A DNA stretch of 64,000 bases from NCBI GenBank assembly GCA_963765105.1, contig CAVXUW010000002.1, forward strand, positions 1,116,001 to 1,180,000, in the 5' to 3' direction. The notes beneath the pieces were generated by a model. The model did no database searches and was not told the origin of the DNA. It was given only the letters and a program-made list of their open reading frames with translations. The stretch's first letter is position 1; each line of letters opens with the position of its first letter. The position numbers and the translations under genes are program-made. This stretch comes from CALMEC01 sp963765105 (GTDB taxonomy: Bacteria > Actinomycetota > Thermoleophilia > Miltoncostaeales > Miltoncostaeaceae). This document shows positions 17,145-25,630 of the stretch, in pieces.

Positions 17145-18575
17145 TCACTCTCGCCTGTATCTGCCGACTCTCTGGAAGAAGCCGTCGATCTCGTCGCAGT
17201 CGAAGCCAAGCTCACGAAGCAGGCACAACTCAACGAGGGCTTGGAGCGTGACGACCATTGGCTGGAGGTCGATTCCGGTCGTGGCGCGTGCCTTGAGTTG
17301 CGGGTCGAAGTGGGTCAGGAAGTTCCGAGAGTCGACGGCACGACTGACGAAGGCCCGTTTGTTGCTCGTAAGCTTGCCGACGACTGCCGGGCATCCGGCG
17401 AGAACGTCGCGGAGTCGCTGGCGAAGCGCGAGTTCGTTGCTGTACGTCAGCTTTGCGGTCAGCCACCGGCGAAACTCTTGAGGTGTGTCGGCGAGAATCG
17501 AATTGATCCGATCACTGTGTTCTTCCGGCGGTAGATCCGTCGTAGTCGTCGTTCGGCGGTGGTACGTCTCGAGCGCCTGCATGAGGCTCAGAAACCTCTG
17601 TTCGATAAACGAGCGGCGGTTGTAGACCGCGCCGAAGTACAGGTCGAACACGGGTTCGAGGGCATCCCGTTTGGAGAACCACGAGGTGAGGATGCCCTGG
17701 AGCCGGTTCTGTGCATCCGTGAGAGTAAAAAGCATCTTGGCTGGATGCCGCTCCTTGTCGGTGGGCGATTGAGCAAGGCGATAGTAGATCCGGACGCTGT
17801 GCTTTCTGGGCTCGGGACCTGGGCCCTCGGTGGCCTGCACATCCGGCTCAGAGAGGACGTACCCGGTGAGCTCAGTCGGGATAACGGGTTGGCCAACGCC
17901 AAGGGCGACGAAGTTGCGAAGGTGATGGGCCGTGTCGAGTGCCGTCGTGAGTGGTGTTCGCTGATGAAAGTAGAAGCGGAAGTGTGCGCGCTGAGTCAGT
18001 TCGACTTGCGTCCGCGTCGGCCCGCTTGCATGGAAGTTGACCGAGAAGCCCACGGCGATGTCGAAGCCTTCGAGACTCACGCGTTCCTCAGGTGGCGGTG
18101 AGAATGAGACGTCGATTCTTTGCAGTGACTCGCCGTCCGTCTGAATCGACTGAGTTTCAAACCCGTTGACCGCCACCCAGATGTCGAGTTGGCTGTATCG
18201 GACCGCGAACTCGTCAAACACAATGAGTTCGTCAGCGTCGAAGTGCGCTCCCTCGAGGACGAAGCCGGGCGCAAAGTGCTCATGCTGCCCTCCGACGATG
18301 GCCAGTGACGTAGCGTGGCATTCTTCGAGCGTGACCAGCTTTCCGCGGGTGGTCTCACCGAGAATACGAGCACGTGAAAGCGGCATGAATGCGTGCGTGA
18401 TGTCGCCCGTGACCGGATCAGGCGCCTGCTGCTCGCGGGGTAGTTGTCCGATCAGCTCCAAAGACACGCGGTCTTGCGAGAAGGCGAGGACACCGGCAAC
18501 CTTGTCGGCCGGCCTGTCGGGCAGCCACCACCATCCGCGATGCTCGAACGAATCCAATAGTCCCAAGTCCCTCAC
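17145..18575 (-). CDS. apeA: ApeA-like HEPN protein (probable anti-phage RNase)
   Basis: Soluble protein of about 476 residues. The N-terminal ~330 residues look like the ApeA N-terminal domain: an early GWWWLPD segment, a GVLAF beta strand, a series of beta-rich segments and FYFHQRTPL. The C-terminal ~140 residues are helical and carry RNFLTH (Arg417 to His422), the R-x4-H active-site motif of HEPN ribonucleases. ApeA was described as a single-gene anti-phage defence protein thought to act by RNA cleavage on infection. The start is uncertain: GTG 18575 has AGGAG only one base upstream, while TTG at 18566 has AGGAG 10 nt upstream. It stands alone in a gene-poor stretch, as defence genes often do. 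Activity is inferred. Confidence 0.75.
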   Translation of the reverse strand: MRDLGLLDSFEHRGWWWLPDRPADKVAGVLAFSQDRVSLELIGQLPREQQAPDPVTGDITHAFMPLSRARILGETTRGKLVTLEECHATSLAIVGGQHEHFAPGFVLEGAHFDADELIVFDEFAVRYSQLDIWVAVNGFETQSIQTDGESLQRIDVSFSPPPEERVSLEGFDIAVGFSVNFHASGPTRTQVELTQRAHFRFYFHQRTPLTTALDTAHHLRNFVALGVGQPVIPTELTGYVLSEPDVQATEGPGPEPRKHSVRIYYRLAQSPTDKERHPAKMLFTLTDAQNRLQGILTSWFSKRDALEPVFDLYFGAVYNRRSFIEQRFLSLMQALETYHRRTTTTTDLPPEEHSDRINSILADTPQEFRRWLTAKLTYSNELALRQRLRDVLAGCPAVVGKLTSNKRAFVSRAVDSRNFLTHFDPQLKARATTGIDLQPMVVTLQALVELCLLRELGFDCDEIDGFFQRVGRYRRE

Positions 18576-19031
18576 GCTCCTGTGGTGAAGAACGCTTCGA
18601 CGCTGCTTCTACTCCTGGTGTGTAGAGGTTCCTGCGTCGCTGACCGCTCCCGGTCTTTCGGCGGCTGCCGCCGAAGACGAAAGTCCACTCTGACACCGGC
18701 GGATGGTAACCACAGCTGCCGCCGCACTGCAAAACGGCTAGCCCAAGCAGGGACCTGTCGTCCATCTCGGGCGAGCCATCGCCGAGCCGCTGGGGAGTGC
18801 CCACGGTGACCCAGGGGCCTGCGCCGGTGGGGGTGGCGTCGTTTCAGTGAACCGACGACCAGCAAGGTGACATAACTGCAGTTTGCGCGCGTTGGGACGC
18901 GGCGGGAGTCTCAAACGGGTGGCGACCCCCCGCGGCGGTGGCCCGGCGTATTTCGGGGCGTCTCACGGGCCGCACGCAAGGGTGCACCAGAGGACATTGG
19001 CTTTTCCCGACGGTCAATCTACCCTGAATCC
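18576..19031. other. Gene-free stretch upstream of the ApeA-like gene
   Basis: Long frames exist on both strands but are Arg/Ser/Pro-rich with no protein-like patterning. The ApeA-like promoter must lie in the first part. It contains the first copy of the 36-37 bp direct repeat (18867-18903). I see nothing else. Confidence 0.5.
18867..18903 (+). repeat. Imperfect direct repeat, copy 1
   Basis: Shares GTGACATAAC, then TTTGCG-GCGTTGGGACGCGGC, with the copy at 19857-19892. One small indel and a few substitutions lie in the middle. The copies bracket about 950 bp that hold the small secreted-protein gene. Confidence 0.75.
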
Positions 19032-19475
19032 ATGAAACGGCACTGGCTTCTCACAGCTCGGTGGATCGTTCCCACCATCGTCGTCGGCGTGCCCGTCCTG
19101 GCGTCCGCGGCGGCCTTCGGCGCAACCTCATCCGCCACGGCGAGCCGCACGTGTGCGTCACGTTCGATCCAAGGGTCGATCGAAGCGGTGGGTGCCACCG
19201 CGTCCAGTGGCGAACCGATCTACGCGGGCGACAGTGTACGAATCAGTGCCCGCTGCAAGTCGGGCGTCGGCGCCTACGTGATGCGGGTATGTGTGCGGCA
19301 CCCCGGCAACATCGTCCGCTGCCGGAACGTCGGGTTGACGGACGACAACTTTGGCTCCTTCGTCATCAAGACCCCGTCCGATCGGCGATGGACGTACCGA
19401 GTCTCATGGGCGCCCAAAGCCGGCGCGAAGGTAGCCCTGAGGCTCAGCTTCCGCACCGCTTTCGAGCCTTCCTGA
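19032..19475 (+). CDS. Small secreted protein, unknown family
   Basis: A 147-residue protein with a clear signal peptide: MKRHWLLTARW, then a hydrophobic core VPTIVVGVPVLASAAAFG and likely cleavage after a SATA/ATA site. The mature ~110 residues contain four Cys (CASRS, RCKSG, RVCVRH, VRCRN), probably two disulfides, in a beta-rich pattern (GDSVRISARC, AYVMRVCV, WTYRVSW, VALRLSF). This suggests an Ig-like or beta-sandwich extracellular domain. I do not recognise a family. It sits between the two copies of the direct repeat in a gene-poor accessory region. Function unknown. Confidence 0.7.
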   Translation: MKRHWLLTARWIVPTIVVGVPVLASAAAFGATSSATASRTCASRSIQGSIEAVGATASSGEPIYAGDSVRISARCKSGVGAYVMRVCVRHPGNIVRCRNVGLTDDNFGSFVIKTPSDRRWTYRVSWAPKAGAKVALRLSFRTAFEPS

Positions 19476-19930
19476 CCGGAGGTTTTGGGCCTCAATGAGG
19501 TCATCAAACGACGACTCGTCGCTGACGGGACTCACCGCAGCCCGAGAAGCTCCGCAGCGATTACGACACGTGTGTCATCCAGAGTGAGCGGCCACGGTTT
19601 GGCCACGCTCACAGCTCCCATCACCCGCTCAGCGAAGAGGGTGACGTTGATCCATCACGCCTCGAGGATGGACCCCAGCGAAGGCCTGCTGCGGCCGGTC
19701 GCTCGTGGTGGAGCCGAACTGCCGTGCGTTGAGTGATCGTGCGGTCGCGCGTCGCAACTTGTGAGGGACGCAGCGTTTCGCGCACGAGCGTCGTGGGATC
19801 GTCGAGATCGATGAGTCGGACCTCGTCGGACAAGTGAATGCTTCACTCAGCATGTTGTGACATAACGCGGTTTGCGTGCGTTGGGACGCGGCAGCAGGCC
19901 CAGACCTCGCGGGTCGGGCCGATCCGGGCG
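19476..19930. other. Gene-poor stretch with possible decayed minus-strand frames
   Basis: No intact gene is convincing. On the minus strand a 70-codon frame (19833 to 19621) starts with a plausible acidic run (VRLIDLDDPTTLVRETL) but soon becomes unlike protein. A separate short run near 19590-19515 (KPWPLTLDDTRVVIAAELL) also looks coding. These may be scraps of one decayed gene. The second copy of the direct repeat lies at 19857-19892. Confidence 0.3.
19857..19892 (+). repeat. Imperfect direct repeat, copy 2
   Basis: Second copy of the element at 18867-18903, in the same orientation 990 bp away. The right ends (CGTTGGGACGCGGC) are identical. Confidence 0.75.
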
Positions 19931-20728
19931 CTACCGCGCAGGCTTTCGCGCCACAGCGAACAGCTTGCAGTAGTCGTAGACGAATCCATCCGGCCCGGAT
20001 GCGGCGTGGAGCGCGGCCTCGATGCGCTGGTCGAGGTCACTGAACCCGCCGGGCGGGTTGCCGAGAAGATGCGCGGCCACGGAGCGTGTACGCGCCATAA
20101 ACGCGTCTGGGGGCGTTGCGCGGCGGCGGCGCTCCATCCAAACGTCGATGGGATCAAGGCCAGCGGCGCGCAGGTCGGCGGCGATCTCGTCGACGTCGCG
20201 CTGGTTCTCGGCGAACCAGCCGGTCCAGGCCGTCGGCGCGTCGAGACGTTCGAGCAGTTCGCGCCACGCATCCTCGCCCCCACGGCCGGCGGTAAGGATG
20301 CCCATAACCCCTCCAGGCCGCAGCGCGCGAGCCATGCGGGCCACGGCCCCGGGCTTGTCGGGGAACCAGTGCAGTGCCATCGCGCAGATCACCGCATCGA
20401 AGTCGTCGTCGGCCACGCTCATCTGCATGACGTCCTCGGCACGCAACTGCACCTCGACGGCGGGGAACTCGTCGATCTTGGTGGCGAAGACGTCCAACAT
20501 GCCCTCGGCGGGATCGACCCCAACGATCGTCGACACGTCGAAACGACGAATCATCGCCGACGACGAGAAGCCCGTGCCGCACCCGACGTCGAGCACTCGG
20601 GCGTAGTCGCCCTCGGGAAGCGACATCACAAGCCGCTCAGAACCCGCGATGTTGTGGCGCACAGCAGCGTCGTAGGACTCCGCGGCCTTACTGAAACCTT
20701 CAGGCGCGTCACCGGTCGTCGTTGTCAT
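19931..20728 (-). CDS. Class I SAM-dependent methyltransferase
   Basis: Cytosolic methyltransferase of 265 residues with the Rossmann motif I VLDVGCGTGF (about 45-54), motif II acidic VGVDPAEGML, DAVICAMALHWFPD (motif IV, a small-molecule methyltransferase pattern) and LRPGG. Best likened to the UbiE/trans-aconitate methyltransferase group. The acceptor molecule cannot be inferred and the neighbours give no pathway clue. The start ATG at 20728 is preceded by AAGGAGCGAGGACGAA. It is probably transcribed alone. Confidence 0.9.
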   Translation of the reverse strand: MTTTTGDAPEGFSKAAESYDAAVRHNIAGSERLVMSLPEGDYARVLDVGCGTGFSSSAMIRRFDVSTIVGVDPAEGMLDVFATKIDEFPAVEVQLRAEDVMQMSVADDDFDAVICAMALHWFPDKPGAVARMARALRPGGVMGILTAGRGGEDAWRELLERLDAPTAWTGWFAENQRDVDEIAADLRAAGLDPIDVWMERRRRATPPDAFMARTRSVAAHLLGNPPGGFSDLDQRIEAALHAASGPDGFVYDYCKLFAVARKPAR

Positions 20729-20904
20729 TTCGTCCTCGCTCCTTGGGTCAGGATGGGGAAGCCCACACGGAATCCCTGGGAAGTAACTGCATCTCCGACA
20801 GAGTGAAAATACTGGATGTGAGCGACGGCCACCGGGAGCAGCCGAACCCCCTTACGTCGCGCGGCCCAACGTCGATGAGGGCCCCAGAGAGGCCGCGAAC
20901 GGTT

Positions 20905-21468
20905 CTACGTAATCAGCTTGAAGGCGACGCGACGGTTCTTCTTGCGCGCCTCGTCGGTGCTTTCGGGCGAGACGAGTGGGGCGGTCTCGCCGTAGCCTTT
21001 TGCCGTGAGCTGTGACGTCTTGACGCCTTTGGTGACGAGGTAGTCCTTCACGACGTTTGCCCGGCTCTCGCTGAGCGTCTGGTTTTTTGCGTCATCGCCT
21101 TGAGAATCGGTGTGCCCTTGAACCTCGGCTTTCACCGCCGGGTTCTGGGCAAAGAGCTTGGCGATGCCATCCAGCGTCGTCTTGCTCTCCGTTGTCAGCT
21201 GGGACTGGCCCGTCGTGAACTGAATACCGCCGCTGTTCGTGATCTCCTTTTGCACCTGGTCGATCACGGCCTGTGCTTTGGAGTTACCGGTGCCGGGCGG
21301 GGTGACACTCGTTGTGCCCGTCGTCGGGGTTCCCCCACCGACGGTCGTCGTGTCGTCGTTGCACCCTTTACTGGCGGCTGCGATGACGAGTGCGAGCACC
21401 ATCAAACCGAGCAGCACTACCCAGCCGGCTGGTCCGCCCGCCGCCCTGTGATTTCGTGCCTGCGCCAT
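20905..21468 (-). CDS. Membrane-anchored OmpA-domain (peptidoglycan-binding) protein
   Basis: Envelope protein of about 187 residues. ATG 21468 with AGGAGA 6 nt upstream is chosen over a longer upstream frame because it starts a membrane anchor (GWVVLLGLMVLALVIAAASKGC). A Thr/Gly/Pro-rich linker follows. The C-terminal ~120 residues form an OmpA-like domain: GGIQFTTGQSQL, VQGHTDSQGDDAKNQTLSESRANVVKDYL, then GYGETAPLV, ending with the K-x-NRRVAFKLI signature that binds diaminopimelate in peptidoglycan. It likely tethers the membrane to the wall. The C in ASKGC is not at a canonical lipobox. It is divergent from the sigma factor gene. Confidence 0.9.
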   Translation of the reverse strand: MAQARNHRAAGGPAGWVVLLGLMVLALVIAAASKGCNDDTTTVGGGTPTTGTTSVTPPGTGNSKAQAVIDQVQKEITNSGGIQFTTGQSQLTTESKTTLDGIAKLFAQNPAVKAEVQGHTDSQGDDAKNQTLSESRANVVKDYLVTKGVKTSQLTAKGYGETAPLVSPESTDEARKKNRRVAFKLIT

Positions 21469-21709
21469 CGGTGTTCTCCTTGCCCCGCCAACGTGGAGTT
21501 GTTGAATGTTACAAGGGTGATCGGGAGCGCCTCGCGGAAACCGGGAACGGTCGCTCGTTCGCGAAAATCCGTCCAAGGGCTTCACGAATGGGCCGATCCG
21601 GTCTACACTCCTGCGGTTGCCTGCCAGGCGCCGCTCAGACCGTGACCGGCAGACGGGTGGGCGCCCCACGACAGCAGGGTGCGGGGCGGGACCGAAACTC
21701 GACTAAAGG

Positions 21710-22789
21710 ATGGATGCCACGGGACTCCAGGAGCTGATCTACGAAGGCGAGCTTCAGGCGCTGATTGCGCGGGGGCAAGAGTTGGGCTTCCTCAGTGTCG
21801 ACGAAGTCAGTGAATCGCTCGACAGCCTCAACATCGACGCGTCGTCGCAGGCGGAGCTCTACCAGCACCTCGACGAGATTGGGGTCGACATTGTCGACGC
21901 CATCGAGGCGCGCGCTCGGACCGCCGAACTCGACGAAGCAGAACGCAACCGCCGCCATCACCCGGCCGTTGAGCAGACCACCGATGCCCTCCAGTTGTTC
22001 CTCAAGGACATTGGACGGGTTCCGCTGCTCACCGCAGCCCAGGAAGTGAGCCTGGCAAAGCGCATCGAAGCCGGCGACCCGGACGCGAAACGGCGCATGG
22101 TTGAGGCAAACCTGCGGCTGGTGGTATCCATCGCGAAGGCCTACCGCGGGCGTGGTCTCCCCTTCCTCGACCTCATTCAGGAAGGCACATTGGGCTTAGT
22201 TCGCGCCGTCGAGAAGTTCGACTGGCGTCGTGGCTTCAAATTCTCAACCTATGCGACATGGTGGATCCGTCAGGCCGTGACGCGCGCCTTGGCAGACAAG
22301 GGTCGCACCATCCGCATCCCGGTTCACGTTGTGGAAAAGCTCAACCAGATCAGCCGCGCCGAACGCGTGCTCATCGGCCAGCTTGGTCGCGAGCCCACGG
22401 TTGAAGAACTCGGTGAGGCCACCGGCCTGCCGCCGGATGAGGTTGAGGACATTCTCCGCAGCGCGCAGCCGATCGTTTCGCTCGAGAAGCCAGTTGGTGA
22501 AGACGAGGAAGCCGAGTTCGTCCGCTTCCTCGCCGATGAGAACACCATCGCCCCGGAGATGGCCGCCGAGACCGCGTTGCGCCACGAAGCGCTTGGTGAC
22601 CTGCTCGACCAACTCTCCTACCGTGAGCGCCGTGTGCTGGAGCTGCGCTACGGCCTCGGTGGCGAGAAGCCTCGCACCTTGGACGAGCTGGGTCGCATGT
22701 TCAATGTGACGCGCGAGCGTATCCGCCAGGTCGAGCACCAGTCGTTGCAGAAGCTGGCCAGCATGGCCGAAGCCGCCCGTCTTCAGTAG
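21710..22789 (+). CDS. rpoD: RNA polymerase primary-type sigma-70 factor
   Basis: Directs core RNA polymerase to housekeeping promoters. The 359-residue protein has a short region 1.1-like N-terminus (about 1-90), region 1.2 (DALQLFLKDIGRVPLLTAAQE), region 2 (EANLRLVVSIAKAYRGRGLPF, GTLGLVRAVEKFD, FSTYATWWIRQAV), region 3 (RIPVHVVEKLNQ) and region 4 (RERRVLELRYGL, helix-turn-helix VTRERIRQVEHQ). The region 2.3-2.4 sequence is typical of group 1 sigma factors. Whether it is the primary or a group 2 factor cannot be decided from one window. AAAGG directly abuts the ATG at 21710, which is unusually close, so translation may use another signal. Confidence 0.93.
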   Translation: MDATGLQELIYEGELQALIARGQELGFLSVDEVSESLDSLNIDASSQAELYQHLDEIGVDIVDAIEARARTAELDEAERNRRHHPAVEQTTDALQLFLKDIGRVPLLTAAQEVSLAKRIEAGDPDAKRRMVEANLRLVVSIAKAYRGRGLPFLDLIQEGTLGLVRAVEKFDWRRGFKFSTYATWWIRQAVTRALADKGRTIRIPVHVVEKLNQISRAERVLIGQLGREPTVEELGEATGLPPDEVEDILRSAQPIVSLEKPVGEDEEAEFVRFLADENTIAPEMAAETALRHEALGDLLDQLSYRERRVLELRYGLGGEKPRTLDELGRMFNVTRERIRQVEHQSLQKLASMAEAARLQ

Positions 22790-22822
22790 GCCGCTTTCAT
22801 CGGAATGGATTCGGTAGGCACC

Positions 22823-22857
22823 CGCCTGCCGGACCTTTCCGGATGCCGGTGCAGGCG
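22823..22857 (+). terminator. Terminator-like hairpin after the sigma factor
   Basis: CGCCTGCCGG (22823-22832) can pair with CCGG-TG-CAGGCG (22846-22857) with a 2-nt bulge and a 13-nt loop. It begins 34 nt after the stop. No T tract. Confidence 0.4.
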
Positions 22858-22903
22858 CGTTTCGACGCGAAGGTTCGTGCCCGGCACCCGGGGATTTGCG
22901 GCG

Positions 22904-23713
22904 CTAACTGATGAGCCGAACGCGGGTGCGCCAGATGGCCAGGCGCCACATCATCAGCCCGAAGCCGATGATGGCCCCGAGGTGGCCCAGGTCGACCCAA
23001 CCCTGCCAGCCGAACGAGGCGTGCCGGACCAGCTCGACGCAGTGATACAGCGGGTTGAACTGGCCGGCGATCTGCGCCCACTGGGGCAGGCCGTCCAGCG
23101 GGAAGTAGGTCCCGGCCACAAGGAACACCGGGGTAACGACCGTGCTCGTCACGTACGAGAAGTGGTCGATCGACTTGAGCACCGCGGACACGAGCACGCC
23201 GAACGCCGCCCAGCCGAAGCCGGTCACGAAGCCGATCAGCGGCACGGTCAGCATGCCCCAGCTCGGGTCCAGACCGAACATCATCGCGACCAGCAGCGGC
23301 ATGCGAGCCGTAGACGCCAGCGCGGGCCGAGACCCACAGCACCTCGCCCGTGACCAGCTCCTCGGGGTCGACGGGGGCGGCGAGGATCGCGTCGTACGTG
23401 CGCTGGAACTCGCGTTTGACGAAGGTGCCGAACATCGTCGCGAACACCGAGGCGAACATGATCGCCGTGGCGACGGTGCCGGTTCCGACGAACTCCACGT
23501 AGTCGAGCCCCTGAACCGTCGCCACGAGCGACCCAAAGCCGAAACCGAACGCGAGCAGGTAGATCGTCGGCTCGACCGTGGCCGAGAACGTGGTCGAGCG
23601 CCAGTAGGACGAGAAGTTGATGATCTCGCGCACCAGCACGCCCGGTGAGCGCCGGTCGCTCCAGTCGCCCCAGACGTTGGCGTAGCCGCGGACGCGGGGC
23701 GGGTCGTGCTCAC
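22904..23713 (-). pseudogene. ABC-2 type exporter permease, frameshifted
   Basis: Permease of a drug-type (DrrB-like) ABC-2 exporter whose reading frame is broken at least twice. From GTG 23713 the start overlaps the ATPase stop (GTGA). A lost C in a C run near 23695 then moves the frame to one reading GYANVWGDWSDRRSPG, LVREIINFSSYWRST and TIYLLAFGFGFGSL. Near 23305 the frame shifts again into MPLLVAMMFGLDPSWG, FSYVTSTVVTPVFLVAGTYF and the terminal WRLAIWRTRVRLIS. Joined, these give a ~270-residue protein with six membrane helices. No in-frame nonsense codons are seen in the coding segments. Sequencing error or very recent decay are both possible. Confidence 0.7.
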
Positions 23714-24655
23714 GCGATCTCCTCGCCGGTCAGAAGCACGAACACATCCTCGAGGTTGGCGGGGCGCCGCTCGCCCTCCGGGAGTGCGCCGTTGGCCGCG
23801 CCAGCCCGAGCAGAGCGCAACCGAGGTGCCGGTGCGTCGTGTGCGCAGCCCATGGCCGCAGCCGACGCGGCTCACCTCGGCCAGCCGGGCCGGCGGACCG
23901 TAGACCTCAACGACGTCCTCGCCGCGCATGGGTCGCGCACCAACTCCGCCGGAGGCCCGACTGGCGACGGCGGCTGCCGTGCGACATGATCGTCACCGAG
24001 TCGGCCAGGCGCTCGGCCTCCTCGATGTAGTGGGTCGACATCAGGATCGATACTCCCTCGGCGCGGAGGGCTGTCGATGAGCGCCCAGATCTCCTGCCGA
24101 ATCTGGGGGTCGAGGCCGACCGTGGGTTCGTCCATGAGCACCAGTCGCGGCCGATGGACCAGTGCGCGCGCGATCAGCAGGCGCCGACGCATTCCGCCCG
24201 AGAGCTCGTTGACCTGCGCGTCGGTGCGGTCGTTGAGGTTGGCGATCTCAAGGGCGCGGGCGATTGCCGCGGCCCGTTCCGGCGCGGGGAACGCGGTAGA
24301 GGTAGGTGAACACCATGAGGTTTTGCTCACCGTCAGCGTGGTGTCGAGGTTGTCGAGCTGTGGCACGACACCCATCGACCGCCCGGGCCGACTTCGATTG
24401 CTTCGGCAGCGTCGTAGCCGAGCACCGTCGATCTCGCCGCGATCCGCGATCGCCTGGGCGGTGAGCAGCTTCATGGTCGTGCTCTTGCCTGCCCCGTTCG
24501 GTCCGAGCAAGGCCGACACAGGTGCCCTCGGGAACATCGAGGTCGAGTCCGTCGACGGCCTGGATGTCGCCGTAGCGTTTCGCGACGTCTCGAAGTCGGA
24601 TCGCGAGTGGGGCATCGGTATCAGCGGCTGCGGGAATCACCACCGCATCATGCAC
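23710..24655 (-). pseudogene. ABC exporter ATPase (DrrA-like), multiply frameshifted
   Basis: ATP-binding subunit for the adjacent permease. Pieces of one protein are spread over three frames. The start segment DAPLAIRLRDVAKRYGD is in one frame. The Walker A GPNGAGKSTTMKLLTAQ, signature ELSGGMRRRLLIARAL and Walker B LVLMDEPTVGLDPQ are in another. EQNLMVFTYLYRVP returns to the first, and EDVVEVYGPPARLAEV plus the terminal VLLTGEEIA need further shifts. I count at least seven single-base indels, several in compensating pairs (near 24520, 24420, 24385, 24325, 24290 and in 23730-24080). The proposed start is GTG 24655. As read, no functional subunit could be made. Confidence 0.72.
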
Positions 24656-24675
24656 GGAACGCCCCGCGCTGTGCC

Positions 24676-25233
24676 TCAGTTCAGATTGGGATCCGGCGGC
24701 ATCCGCGCCACGAGGCGGAAGTTGCCGCCTTTGCGGTCGAGGACGTCCCGCCACAGTTCATCGGGTGACGAGGTAAACACATCTGACGACAGGCACACGG
24801 CATCGATCCAGGCTTCTTCCTCGATCTCCTCATCGAGCTGTCCTGCGCCCCAACCCGCGTAGCCGCCAAAGGCGCGGACGCTGAGCACCCGGCTCATGAG
24901 CGACTGGGGGTCGGTGTCGGGGTCGACCACGCCAATGGTGCCCACCGCCAGCGTCTCATCGTCCAATGGCTCGGTGAAGTCGGCGAGCAGAATGACGTTT
25001 TCGCTCTCCACCGGCCCGCCCTCGTGAATGACCTCATCGTCGCCCAGTGTCGCGGCAAAGCGTTCGGGAAGCGTGTCACGACTGACCAGGTCGGTTGGGC
25101 GGTTCAAGACGACACCCAGCGCACCCTCTACGGAATGTTCGAGGACCAGAATCACCGTACGGTGAAAGTTGGGGTCGAGCAGGGTCGGGGCAGCAACCAA
25201 GAGGCGCCCTTTTCGCCAGCGCGGAGCGCTCAC
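24676..25233 (-). CDS. yqgE: YqgE/AlgH family protein (UPF0301)
   Basis: Small cytosolic protein of 185 residues of the conserved but poorly understood YqgE/AlgH family. Typical blocks are GRLLVAAPTLLDPNFHRTVI, the EHSVEGALGVVLNRP segment, the GGPV motif (HEGGPVESENVILL) and the C-terminal FGGYAGWGAGQLDEEI, the strongest family signature. The start ATG at 25233 reads MSAPRWRKGRLL. The broken ABC exporter follows in the same direction. A regulatory role has been suggested for relatives in pseudomonads, but I assign no function here. Confidence 0.95.
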   Translation of the reverse strand: MSAPRWRKGRLLVAAPTLLDPNFHRTVILVLEHSVEGALGVVLNRPTDLVSRDTLPERFAATLGDDEVIHEGGPVESENVILLADFTEPLDDETLAVGTIGVVDPDTDPQSLMSRVLSVRAFGGYAGWGAGQLDEEIEEEAWIDAVCLSSDVFTSSPDELWRDVLDRKGGNFRLVARMPPDPNLN

Positions 25234-25249
25234 GATGTCACGCGCCCGG

Positions 25250-25522
25250 CTACGGCTTGTTGCGGCGGTTCTCGCGCACCATGTTCATCACGATGCCGCC
25301 GATCACGCTGAGCGCACCGAGCGCCAGAAGACCCCAGAAGACCGGGAAGTGACCATTCAGGATGATGGGGCCTTCTTGCTCAAACCCCTCCGGCAGCTTG
25401 CGGTCCTTGATCGCAAAACCCAGGCAGAACCACACCAACGCGGCGGTCAGACACAGTCCCGCGAACGTAAACGGCCAGGACTTCGGCAGATCGTGTTCGT
25501 TGTCGTTATGACCGTGCGCCAT
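25250..25522 (-). CDS. Small two-helix membrane protein
   Basis: A 90-residue protein with a His/Asp/Asn-rich N-terminus (MAHGHNDNEHDLPKSW), a first membrane helix (FTFAGLCLTAALVWFCLGFAI), a ~20-residue polar loop, a second helix (FWGLLALGALSVIGGIVMNM) and a basic tail. AAGGAG lies 5 nt upstream of ATG 25522. It is followed by yqgE in the same direction 16 nt away, so co-transcription is likely. Family unrecognised. The His-rich N-terminus could bind metal, but that is speculative. Confidence 0.8.
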   Translation of the reverse strand: MAHGHNDNEHDLPKSWPFTFAGLCLTAALVWFCLGFAIKDRKLPEGFEQEGPIILNGHFPVFWGLLALGALSVIGGIVMNMVRENRRNKP

Positions 25523-25630
25523 GCGTTCTCCTTACGGGTCGACCTGCGTGAAAAACTACCACGTCATCTCGCGGAGTCCTGTGCAAACCGTGGCGAAGGT
25601 GACGAGCGTCCCGGACAGCGCCGGCACCGC

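Noticed and set aside
18572..18865. 97-codon minus-strand frame beginning just inside the direct repeat
   Set aside because: Arg/Pro/His-rich translation with no secondary-structure pattern; the repeat may be a promoter or element end, not a start region of a real gene.
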